The notes beneath the pieces are model-generated. The model saw only the letters and a list, made by a program, of their open reading frames with translations. It made no database searches and was not told the DNA's origin. From NCBI GenBank assembly GCA_000818945.1, contig KN805454.1:50290-114289 (forward strand): DNA of 64,000 nt. Reading direction: 5' to 3'. A program made the translations under genes and the position numbers. Origin of the DNA: Schizochytrium sp. CCTCC M209059. Its lineage: Eukaryota; Sar; Bigyra; Thraustochytrida; Thraustochytriidae. Shown here one piece after another: positions 31,103 through 39,552 of this stretch (position 1 is the stretch's first letter; each line of letters opens with the position of its first letter).

Positions 31103-31418
31103 AGTCTTGGTTGCGAAATTGTAAAATGATGAAAAAGAAATTTTGTCAGAAAAACAAAAAACCCATCACCACCACCCTCAAGCAAATCGGTAACGATGGC
31201 TTAATAGCGTGCAATCTCTATCGAAAAAACACGTTCTTCGCTTCTGAAAAGAATCTAAAACCTTCTTAGAAGGAGAAAGGAAGAAGAAGAGGTAGTTGTT
31301 GATGGACCATGGCTTTGGTGACTAGGCCTCGGTCACGACCGAGGAAACAAGCCAATCGAACTCTTCTTCACTCTGAGTCAGCACCAAAGGAAACAATTAC
31401 ATACAGGAATCATGATGT
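31103..31418. other. Intergenic, small membrane protein / EF-hand gene
   Basis: 316 bp between the small membrane protein's start and the EF-hand gene's stop, both on the minus strand. It contains ACTAGGCCTC at 31321-31330, one of the TAGGCC elements, and a near inverted repeat around it (GGCCTCGGTCACGACCGAGG, 31325-31344). No gene was seen. Confidence 0.6.
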
Positions 31419-32159
31419 TCATGAAATGGCAGGATAGGCAAAAGGGTCAAAGGCAATGCCGACGGTCACAATGCCGCCTCGACCCGCACCCGCCACGCTG
31501 GTATGCGTGCTGACGCGTGAGCATATCTCGGCGCGCAGGACCGATTTTTCCGCCTCGAGCTTCTCACGTTGCTGACGCGCCTTCTCTTTGAGAATCGACA
31601 CCTGGACCTTGGCAGCAAGACTCTTGACGAATTTCCAGAATTCGGGAAGGTCCACACGGTCCTCGCTGTCGCCCGACTTATCAGTATCCATCTCGGCGAG
31701 CACTTTGTCCCAGTCGTCTTGCTCCGCGAGCCGTCCAAATACTTTGGAATCCTTGACGAGCGCGAGAAGCTCTTCATTGTGAGTAAAAGCATACACGAGC
31801 TCTGCCTTGGTAATATATCGCGAGCCGTCACGATCAATCATATTGAACATCTTGCGGATATTCTCCTCGTCCGCTTCTCGTCGACAGAACTCCCAAAATT
31901 CCTCAAAGCTGACACTGTCGCTCTTGTCCGTGTCAAAGCTTTCAAAAGCTGCACTCAGGTCCTGCCCTGCGACGAGGCCTGCAAGTAGCCGAGACTTGCT
32001 CACCATTTGCGCCACGGCAGGATTTTTCTCTGCGGCCTCAATAAACTCCGCCTTGGACATCCAGCCTGAGCCATCCGTATCGACTTGATCGAAAATAGCA
32101 CGAATCTCCGCCTTGTACTGCGCCACCTGCTCCTCGCCGCCAAGCAAGTCGAGGTCCAT
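31419..32159 (-). CDS. Four-EF-hand calcium-binding protein
   Basis: Likely a calcium sensor. Seen: 246 residues from the ATG at 32159; the longer frame starts at GTG. EF loops: DTDGSGWMSKAE (about 24-35), DTDKSDSVSFEE (about 75-86), DRDGSRYITKAE (about 109-120) and a fourth, DTDKSGDSEDRVDLPE (about 155-170). The fourth has extra residues before the closing acidic position, so it may bind calcium weakly. A charged helix (KEKARQQREKLEAEKSVL) and a Gly/Ala-rich end follow. It is not a calmodulin (wrong length and spacing). Its role is not determined. It lies 472 bp from the stop of the kinase-CNB gene, both on the minus strand. Confidence 0.85.
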   Translation of the reverse strand: MDLDLLGGEEQVAQYKAEIRAIFDQVDTDGSGWMSKAEFIEAAEKNPAVAQMVSKSRLLAGLVAGQDLSAAFESFDTDKSDSVSFEEFWEFCRREADEENIRKMFNMIDRDGSRYITKAELVYAFTHNEELLALVKDSKVFGRLAEQDDWDKVLAEMDTDKSGDSEDRVDLPEFWKFVKSLAAKVQVSILKEKARQQREKLEAEKSVLRAEICSRVSTHTSVAGAGRGGIVTVGIAFDPFAYPAIS

Positions 32160-32631
32160 TGTGGCTCGTGAAGATGTCAAGAGAATTCGCTGCGTCACTT
32201 CTTTTCACCCCTCACGGACGTCGGTGCGCACGCGCGCGTGCGCGTGCGCGCAGTCTATAAATATTCTGTTCAATATTTTACGGACTGGCGGCCAGCGTCC
32301 GCAAGCGATGCTTTTGAAGATTGAGGAGCAATCAGGCCTGTGCCACTCTGCTCGAACTCCTGAGTTCGAACCTGCGACTTCAACTTGAAAATTTTTACCT
32401 GTCAACGGCTATTTGGACCAACCTCAAAACCCACACCCACACCTACACCCACTCACTGGCACAGACCGAATCCAAACGAAAAATTTGGGCCAGCACGAAA
32501 AGCGAACGGGAGACGAGGATGGCACATTCTTAGTTGCTTGCTACATACACAGCATGCCCCCGAAAAAAATGTGCAAGAGATCTTTCATGCATGATAATAA
32601 TTAAAATTTCGAGTGAGCGAGGCAAATCGCC
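32160..32631. other. Intergenic between EF-hand and kinase-CNB genes
   Basis: 472 bp holding alternating (GC/GT)n around 32226-32251 (GCGCACGCGCGCGTGCGCGT) and a (CCCACA)n-like stretch at about 32429-32455. No tRNA could be folded from GAGTTCGAACCTG near 32361. No gene was seen. Confidence 0.6.
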
Positions 32632-35600
32632 TTATGGGCTCAAAGCGGAATCTTTGGAGGGAAGGAACTGCATACTCTGACGCCGGAGAAGCTGACGCTC
32701 GACAGCCTTCACCAAGTCTGAGAGCTCGCTGGGTTTGGCACTAACCTCAAAGTCCCGAAATACAGAGGTCGAAGCGGCTCGCAAACGAGCAAGTTTCTCT
32801 TCGTTGTCGCGTCGCGACAAGCGCAACATTGTGTTGTGCAGGGAAGATTCTTGAGCCGCCAAGTGCGCAAGTTTAGCGCGGTCCACCCTGATCACTGTAA
32901 CGTCATTCACGCAAGTCGCGGTGGAAATGCGAGCTGACGAAGCGAGCGCATCTGTGCCAACAAGCGCGCCCTCGTGGTACTCACGTAGCGGCACAAGTTC
33001 GTTCGCCTTGCTATTTCCGGGCTTTGACCGTGTGCTTTGAACCTTCTCTTGCATCCTCGTAAAAAAACGCTGCGCTGCGCCTTTGACGCGCGCGACAGGA
33101 CGCATATCGCGCAGCCCATCATCGCCGCCGCCGCCAGCTCGTCCTCCTTGAGATCGGCGCGGATCGATCCAGGTGCGAACCACGCCGCTTTCGACAACGT
33201 AAAGGGCATCTGGGAGATCGCCTTCCTTGTACAGCGATTCTCCCGCCTTGACAACGTATGTTTCCAATGCGCTGGGATCGAGAAGCTCCAGTAGTCGGCG
33301 CGCACGCATGTTTTGGCGGTGGCGAAGATGCTCTTCAAGACCAAGACATAGCGCATTCGTTCCGCACATGACCCGCACAAAATCATCGCGCGACCAAAAC
33401 AGAACACGGACGGGTGTCAGGCAACGCACCGTGGCATTGCGAAAATCGCGTCCATCGAGAATAGCAGCCTCGCCGAAGACATCCCCGGGTCGCAGCTCGG
33501 AAACGACATGACGAGCAGGAGAGCCGGCCTGTGCAGATTCCGCATTGTACTCGACCTGAGCCTGGCCAGAGAGAAGAATGAAAATTCCTTCTGCGTCGTC
33601 ACCGCCCTGAAAGATTGTTTCTCCGCTAGAGTACTTGAAGGAATGCTCGCGCTTTACCGAACGCACAAAATCTTCAAAGGAAAGACTCAACACGTCAACG
33701 CTGCCGGTGAGCTCTTCTCCCCAGTTCGCAGCCTTCAAAACGCTATAAGATTCTTTGAAAAACTGGTCCCTTGCCGCGAGATTCGCCTCCTTGTCGGACA
33801 TCCTCGCGACGTCTGGCGCGGTGCTGGATTTCGATACCGATTGAGTGTCACGCCCTGGGACTGCTTGAGGGCCATTTTCTTTGCGCGCGGCGAGCGAAGC
33901 CACAAGCATTGCCGACGAGACGGCCCGGTGTGCCAAGGTGTCGCGCTCCAAAGCTTGGCCGACTTTTACCGCAGTATTTCCTCGCAAGTCCTTGCTGGCC
34001 TTGCCCTCATGCCACTTGGAAAGCAAAGATCGGTGTTGCGATAAACCGACGCGGCGCGCACGTTGAAGCCACGGATGCTTGATCACTTCATGCGATCGAA
34101 GTCGCGTTGCTGGGTTGGGGTCTAGAAGTCGGGTGATAAGGTCTTTGGCGTCTGCTGAGAGTTGCACGCGTCGGTGCACGTCGAAGGTGAAGCGGGGTGG
34201 TGAGGCATTGGGGTCATCGTTTGAAGTATCACTGCCAAGTACGGCACGCGCGGCAATTTCGTCGTCCTCGGCGTCGCCCAAGCGGTCAAATGGATGGCAG
34301 CCTAAAAGCAGAATGTATATAATGATCCCGAGAGACCACATGTCGCAAGCACGCGGATCAGAGAGTAGCTCAATGTCGACCTTTCGCTTTCTCGCATTCT
34401 TCTTCTCAGCCTCCCCGCCGCCGACACCAACACCGACACCAAAACCGACGCCGCCGCCGCGCGCCATACTATTCGTGCTGATGCCACCTGCAACACCACC
34501 TGCAACACCACCTGCAACACCACCTGCAACGCCTCCTGCCTGTGCAACGCCGCTTTCTTGCGCTTTGGATCCCACGACGGAGCCCCCATTACTACGCAGG
34601 TGAGGACGTCGCTCCGCCTCAAGCTGCCAAAGGATCTCGCTCGCAAGATAGGGCGTCGTACCCACATTGCTCGTCATGTGGGTGACGCCCTGCTCTTTGA
34701 AGCTGTCGAGTCGTTTGCACATGCCAAAGTCGATCAGACGGATGTCACCGTCACGACGACCATGAACGCCTGAGAACATGAGGTTCTCGGGCTTGACATC
34801 CATGTGCGCAAATCCGCACTGATGTAGATAATCGAGCGCGCTCGCAACGCGCTCCACGAGCTTGGCGGCCTCGAACTCGTTGTAAGGGCCCTTGTCAATG
34901 AGACGATCAAAGAGCTCTCCTCCACCACAAAACTCTGTGACAAGATAGTAGCGGTCTGACTCTGGGCAAAAGAGCACCTCGATGAGCTCGGTCACATTGG
35001 GATGTCTTCGTGCAAGAGTAAGGGCCTCGATTTCATTTTGCAGGCTATCCAGCGCCATGGCCTGACGGTTGACCACCTTGATGGCGACTGACCGACCTGC
35101 ACTGTCTTTTGCTTTGACCACTTGGCCATACGCGCCCGAGCCAAGCAGAAAACGGGCGGGAAGCGAGCCTTCCTTGTCGAACTCGTGCTGGATTCCTTCC
35201 TTTGATTTGCCCTTGCTCGTGACGGCTTGCAGCTGGTAGCGTGCATTGAGTTCCTCGAGAGTGACGCGCTCGCTAATGAGCGAAGCGCCTTCTGCCGGCC
35301 GCTGGCCCTTGCGCACGGACCGCGCGCAATCCTCGAGCTCGGGAACATCCATGGACGGCGAAAAAGCGAGCACGGAGGCGCCCACGCTGGCCGCTTCGAG
35401 CCAGGCGAACGGCGTCTTTCCGTCGCCATCGTTCGGCCTGTCGTGGCGGCCGGAGCCGTGCGTCCCGCCACGCTTGCTGCTCGCGCGGCCGCCGCCGTGC
35501 GTGCCGCGCGTGCTGCGCGTGCCGTGCGTGCCGTGCGTGCTGTACGCGTCGCGGCCGTCGCGGCCCTGGCGTCTGCCCTGCAAGGCCCTGCTCGCCCCGA

Positions 35601-35697
35601 CGAGGCTGCCGCTGCGCGTGCGTCGCGCGCTCTGGGCGGCGCGCTCCGTCGCGGGTCGCCAGCGCCGCGCGGCGCCCAGCACCACGCGGACGGCCAT
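32632..35697 (-). CDS. CaMK-like kinase with two C-terminal cyclic-nucleotide-binding domains
   Basis: Probably a cyclic-nucleotide-controlled kinase with the reverse order of PKG, where the binding domains precede the kinase. Seen: 1021 residues from a clear ATG. A basic low-complexity head leads to the kinase at about 180-550: Gly loop LGSGAYGQVVKA, VAIK Lys (VAIKVVN), catalytic loop HMDVKPENL (Met replaces the HRD Arg), DFG (LIDFGMCK), then CDMWSLGIIIYILLLGCHPF. An insert of roughly 80 residues, with GGVA repeats, splits the region after SEILWQ. CNB1 (about 680-775) has the phosphate cassette FGEAAILDGRDFRNATV with the key Glu and Arg. CNB2 (about 812-940) has VGTDALASSARISTAT, lacking the Glu, so it may not bind. 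The basic head could be an organelle leader. Confidence 0.88.
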   Translation of the reverse strand: MAVRVVLGAARRWRPATERAAQSARRTRSGSLVGASRALQGRRQGRDGRDAYSTHGTHGTRSTRGTHGGGRASSKRGGTHGSGRHDRPNDGDGKTPFAWLEAASVGASVLAFSPSMDVPELEDCARSVRKGQRPAEGASLISERVTLEELNARYQLQAVTSKGKSKEGIQHEFDKEGSLPARFLLGSGAYGQVVKAKDSAGRSVAIKVVNRQAMALDSLQNEIEALTLARRHPNVTELIEVLFCPESDRYYLVTEFCGGGELFDRLIDKGPYNEFEAAKLVERVASALDYLHQCGFAHMDVKPENLMFSGVHGRRDGDIRLIDFGMCKRLDSFKEQGVTHMTSNVGTTPYLASEILWQLEAERRPHLRSNGGSVVGSKAQESGVAQAGGVAGGVAGGVAGGVAGGISTNSMARGGGVGFGVGVGVGGGEAEKKNARKRKVDIELLSDPRACDMWSLGIIIYILLLGCHPFDRLGDAEDDEIAARAVLGSDTSNDDPNASPPRFTFDVHRRVQLSADAKDLITRLLDPNPATRLRSHEVIKHPWLQRARRVGLSQHRSLLSKWHEGKASKDLRGNTAVKVGQALERDTLAHRAVSSAMLVASLAARKENGPQAVPGRDTQSVSKSSTAPDVARMSDKEANLAARDQFFKESYSVLKAANWGEELTGSVDVLSLSFEDFVRSVKREHSFKYSSGETIFQGGDDAEGIFILLSGQAQVEYNAESAQAGSPARHVVSELRPGDVFGEAAILDGRDFRNATVRCLTPVRVLFWSRDDFVRVMCGTNALCLGLEEHLRHRQNMRARRLLELLDPSALETYVVKAGESLYKEGDLPDALYVVESGVVRTWIDPRRSQGGRAGGGGDDGLRDMRPVARVKGAAQRFFTRMQEKVQSTRSKPGNSKANELVPLREYHEGALVGTDALASSARISTATCVNDVTVIRVDRAKLAHLAAQESSLHNTMLRLSRRDNEEKLARLRAASTSVFRDFEVSAKPSELSDLVKAVERQLLRRQSMQFLPSKDSALSP
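34483..34530. repeat. 12-bp minisatellite inside the kinase-CNB gene
   Basis: Four near-identical 12-bp units (RCCACCTGCAAC) encode GGVA repeats on the minus strand within the kinase-domain insert. Neighbouring sequence encodes further Gly/Val alternation. Copy-number change would alter the insert length without breaking the frame. Confidence 0.9.
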
Positions 35698-36535
35698 CTG
35701 CCCTTCCGCGCGCTGCCGCGCGGAGTTGGCGTCTTGCCGCTGCGCTCAGCTGCCCTGCGCTTTGCGTCGCCTTGCCGGGTCCGTTCTGCTGGTCCGAGCG
35801 AGACTCGCACGCCGCCGCCAGCAATCATGCGCGGCCGTGACCCCGACGCGAGCCTCGCAGGCCGGGCTTGCGCTTGCGCTTGCTGCTGGCGCTCTTCATG
35901 CTGAGGAGGAGGATCGTGTTGCTGAGGTCGGGGACGTCTTCACTCTTGCTTGGGGCTGGATGGCAATACCTGGGCTGGGCTCTCGCGCACTCCTGATGAT
36001 ATAGCGCACTTGACGAGCCGCAAAGCGAGACACAGGGTGAGAGCGCAGGAACGGAGGCGAAGAACTTGTAGTATAGCCTACAAGTTGAGCACGCTTCTCT
36101 AATTCTTGCAATCGAGCTCGGTCTCTTAAGTACGAGACGCTCTTTGGATATTTAAAGTTATGGGACACCATGCCTCCCTCCCCATAGAGAAATGATATGT
36201 CCGTTGAGCAGTGGTGAGGCGGGTTGGGCGGCGGCGCGGCCGACTCTCGTGGCACTGGTGTAGTAGTTCCGCTGCGACCGGTGACCAAGTAAAGTGAAGT
36301 CGCTGCCCTGCCACTTACAAGTGTGATTGGGCTATGAGCTGACTGCTTGTTTTGGTAAGAAACTATCGAGTTCGTATACGAACCCACGGCCAAGACACGC
36401 TCTTCGACGACAAATTGCAAAGTCAGGTCAACGACGCGTGAGCGCCAGTGAGACGTGGGCGGTGAAGCGTGCGAAGGCCAGTCTGTCGACGGAAGCTACT
36501 TGAGAGAACCGTAGCATTGCCGCCCGATCGAGACG
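35698..36535. promoter_or_regulatory. Divergent region, kinase-CNB gene / RIIa gene
   Basis: 838 bp between the kinase-CNB start (minus) and the RIIa-protein start (plus). It holds ATAGCGCACTTGACG at 36001-36015, about 305 bp upstream of the kinase start. Frames on both strands lack recognisable domains. Confidence 0.5.
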
Positions 36536-36739
36536 ATGGACACGCGTATTTTCCAGGCAGAGCAGATTGTTATTCGGCCCGAGATGGCTGGCATCCTCAA
36601 GGAGTGGTCCAAGGCAATTATTCGTCAGCAGCCAAGCAATATCGCAGACATTCATCGCATCTCGTACGAGCATTTTGCAAAGAAGGTCGACGACCGTGAG
36701 GACAACGCTTCAAATTCTGATCTTGCCCACAACAGCTAA
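36536..36739 (+). CDS. Small RIIa-domain protein (RSP11/ropporin-like)
   Basis: Probably a dimerisation/docking module of the flagellar radial spoke or fibrous sheath. Seen: 67 residues from the ATG at 36536. Residues 10-50 (IVIRPEMAGILKEWSKAIIR, then QQPSNIADIHRISYEHFAKK) match the RIIa pattern of ropporin and RSP11 from memory (CIPPELPKMLKEFAKAAIR, then QPQDLIQWAADYFEAL): a proline-containing lead, two amphipathic helices and the YF/YE ending. The short tail is Asp/Asn/Ser-rich. The whole protein is little more than the domain. A PKA regulatory subunit is excluded by the lack of CNB domains. Confidence 0.72.
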   Translation: MDTRIFQAEQIVIRPEMAGILKEWSKAIIRQQPSNIADIHRISYEHFAKKVDDREDNASNSDLAHNS

Positions 36740-37700
36740 AGCTTTGCCAAAACTTGACAACAGATGTAAAGAAAAGATGGACATTCTGTTCTTCTTTCTT
36801 CGTCTGCTCATTTCAAAAAATAGATATCGTCTCGAGCGAATCAAAGCAAGGCAAAGCAAGAGCAAAACAAATCAAAGCAAACGTTTTTCTTTTCCCGTAG
36901 TATGCAGACTTTTGCCGCTGTCAAGGCGGAGTCGTGCCATCCGTCATTACACTCCTCCCCTCATCACATGAAATATTTCTATCTCAATCAAATCCTTGAC
37001 CTGTTTCCTGTCACTGTCACGCATCGCTTCTTGCCGCTTCTTGCCCCTTCTTGCCCCCCCCTGACATCCTCCATCTTACCACGCACCCTCAACAAAGGGT
37101 TCTCATTGAGACAGACCTTAAGCATCCCGCCAGAGCGCCATTCCATCCCTACTCTTACTAGTCCTCAGCGGCCTAATTAAGGCGCCTAAAATTTTATTTT
37201 GCTCTTACCAGAATCATTAAAATAATAATTTTTATCTGTTGTAAAAGCGTAAGTCTTGTGCGACGCACGCACGCCCCTGGCGGTTTTACTGCCGGTCTCA
37301 CGCCCGAGTCCGGCGCCAGAATGCAATCAACCGCGAGGCCCCGAGTCGCGCGCGAGGCAGGCAAGCGTACGGGCAAACAGAGGCAGCGAGCGAGAGGAGA
37401 GGACGCGCGGAGAACCGGAGCGAGCGAGCGGCCCGAGGCAGCTAGCTCGCTGCAGAGACGCAGACGCCCGGGGGAGGGGGCCAGGTCGAAGGCCAAAAGG
37501 CCCAGGACCTGGGCCTGCCTGACGCGTCGCACGTCCCAGCTAAAGCTCACAGGTGAGGCGTACTCGTACGTGCACGTGTACCTGGATCTGGACTCGACGA
37601 GGGAAGCGCGAACTCATTTGACGTCGAGAAACTACTTGTCTCGTCTGATTTTGTCAAATCCCCGTCTCGCTTCGTTTTTTCGAGGAAATTGAGGTTGCTC
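36740..37700. other. Intergenic upstream of the coiled-coil/RRM gene
   Basis: About 960 bp. It contains an A/G/C-rich (CAAAGCAAG)-type stretch at about 36843-36885 related to the AAAGC pentamer found elsewhere, an A+T-rich patch at 37180-37240 and a CACAG|GTGAGG donor-like site near 37550. No gene was recognised; an upstream non-coding exon is possible. Confidence 0.5.
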
Positions 37701-39014
37701 ATGAACGGGCAACAACATACGATGAAGGAGAATGATGGTGCAAAGGTGAACCTCGGGGCGGCGAGCCCGGGACGTTCGTGTTTGAATGCCACAATTGGTA
37801 AACATAGACCAACATCGTTCTCTACGCCATCCGGGACGCCGAGATCAACCGGGACGCCGTCCTCGGCGTCGACGACGCCCGGGTCCGCGACCAAGGCCAG
37901 CCCTGGCGTCTCGTTCAACCCACGGGTGGAGAGCCTTCGCGTCAAACCTGGCCAGCCTTGCTCCCCGGTGCGCGAGGAGGAGACCGCGGGAGAAGAAGAG
38001 GAATTCACCAGCGACCTTTCAGCGCTCGATAAGCGCTTCACCAGAGACAAGGCGCGGCAGCACGCTGGCTTGGGCCATGAACAGCAGAGGCGACAGACGC
38101 TGGCCGGGACGGAGGGTCTCGAGGCGCACGGCCATGCACGGGGCATGCGGCGCCGCGTCTCGCTGGGCGGTAAGGGCTCCTCGCTGTCCTCATCGGGTCG
38201 CCGCGTTTCCTTCGGAGGTAACTCCGCGCTCCCAGGAAACACGCACCTCTCGGAGAGCCACGTTGTGCACGAGCTCAAGGAGGAGCTCATCAAGCGCGAG
38301 AAGCTCGACTACACGCGGCAAAACCGTCTCAACGGCATGGACATCAAGCTCAAGGAGACGCAGACCAAGCTTGGCGCCATGCAAACCAAGTTTAAAGAGC
38401 AAAAGAAGGAAAAGGACGAGCTGGTTCGCCAGATCAACGAACTCAAACGCAAGAATGCCCAGCTGGTCTCGAGCAAGCGCAGACTCGAAATGAAAAACAA
38501 GGAGCAGGATGAGACCATCAAAAAGCTCCTCTCCAAGGTGGGAGGCATGCCCAAGCTCGCGCACCGCCCGTCGAGCGCCTCGTCTACGAAGAGCTCTGTG
38601 CCTGCTGGCGCCAGCACCGGAGCCTCACCGGTTCAGGAAGAGGTGTTTGGCGATGCCGAGACAATGCTCAACAAATCCGCGTCCGCCAGCAACTTTGGCG
38701 ATGCGCCCCGCCGATACACCATGGCCCCCGGAGAAGTTCCACGCATTCGTCGCGGCATCACGGCGAGCAAAAAGCCGCCCGTTACAAACTCGCATTTCAT
38801 TCGCGTCGACGGCCTCGAACGCGGTACGAATTCACACAAACTTCTGGCCATGTGTCAGATCTACGGTTCCATTGTCCACCTGCGCGTAACGAGTGACGTG
38901 GTCACCGGTGTACTTAAGGGCTATGTGACTTTCATGGACACCAAGTTTGCGCAGGCTGCAGTCAAGGGTCTGCGCGAAAAGGGCTACAAGGCGCGGCTTG
39001 TGGACCAGCCTTGA
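37701..39014 (+). CDS. Coiled-coil protein with an RRM-like C-terminal domain
   Basis: Unknown function, possibly RNA binding. Seen: 437 residues from the ATG at 37701; the frame upstream starts at TTG. A Ser/Thr/Pro-rich disordered head has SP/TP sites. Two near-copies of a basophilic phosphosite motif, RRRVSLGG and GRRVSFGG, sit at about 150 and 172, with RRYTMAPG near 340. A coiled coil spans about 190-275 (ELKEELIKREKLDYTRQNRL, LVRQINELKRKNAQLVSSKR). The last 75 residues have the beta-alpha-beta-beta-alpha-beta look of an RRM: FIRVDGL as RNP2-like and LKGYVTFMD as RNP1-like, though aromatic positions are incomplete. The repeated RRxS sites could be targets of PKA- or PKG-like kinases. Confidence 0.72.
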   Translation: MNGQQHTMKENDGAKVNLGAASPGRSCLNATIGKHRPTSFSTPSGTPRSTGTPSSASTTPGSATKASPGVSFNPRVESLRVKPGQPCSPVREEETAGEEEEFTSDLSALDKRFTRDKARQHAGLGHEQQRRQTLAGTEGLEAHGHARGMRRRVSLGGKGSSLSSSGRRVSFGGNSALPGNTHLSESHVVHELKEELIKREKLDYTRQNRLNGMDIKLKETQTKLGAMQTKFKEQKKEKDELVRQINELKRKNAQLVSSKRRLEMKNKEQDETIKKLLSKVGGMPKLAHRPSSASSTKSSVPAGASTGASPVQEEVFGDAETMLNKSASASNFGDAPRRYTMAPGEVPRIRRGITASKKPPVTNSHFIRVDGLERGTNSHKLLAMCQIYGSIVHLRVTSDVVTGVLKGYVTFMDTKFAQAAVKGLREKGYKARLVDQP

Positions 39015-39227
39015 AAACAATGAAAACCTGTTTACCTAGTTTTGGAAGACAAAACCTTGATGCCATCTTGGCATCTCCAATCGCCGGGTCGTGTCCTCAC
39101 GCCGCAGCAAAAAAAAGAAAAGAAAGGTTGTGTCCGCGTCGACACATTCGATCTGTTCGCACGTAGAAACATCATATAAGAAACACAACAAGACAAGACA
39201 CGACACGTGCATAAAAGATGACTTTTC

Positions 39228-39303
<76 letters not shown>

Positions 39304-39552
39304 TGCCTTGACGCTTTCTCTTTTGGTGTGTAGCATATCTTCCTTACGTCTTGCTTGCTTGCTTGCATCCTTGCACTCAGCTCGAGACCATCTGCGCGCT
39401 TCCCTTTCTTTTTATAAAAGCAAAGGCCAATAGAGAGCTCCGACAACATGGATGCCGTAGGCCTTATTATACGACCCGAGCAGAGACGCGGTTGCCATTC
39501 ACCTTCGCTACTCTCTTCGTCGCGGAAAAGTTTACGATTCTTTCAGAAAAGC
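39015..39552. repeat. Convergent intergenic region with a long (TTTC)n tract
   Basis: Between two convergent stops. It carries (TTTC)n at about 39228-39304 (about nineteen units), a short (CTTG)n at about 39350-39368 and GTAGGCCTTA at 39458-39467. No gene was seen. Confidence 0.8.

Noticed and set aside
32330..32375. tRNA-like T-loop (GAGTTCGAACCTG)
   Set aside because: No matching acceptor stem, D-arm or anticodon arm could be built on either strand.
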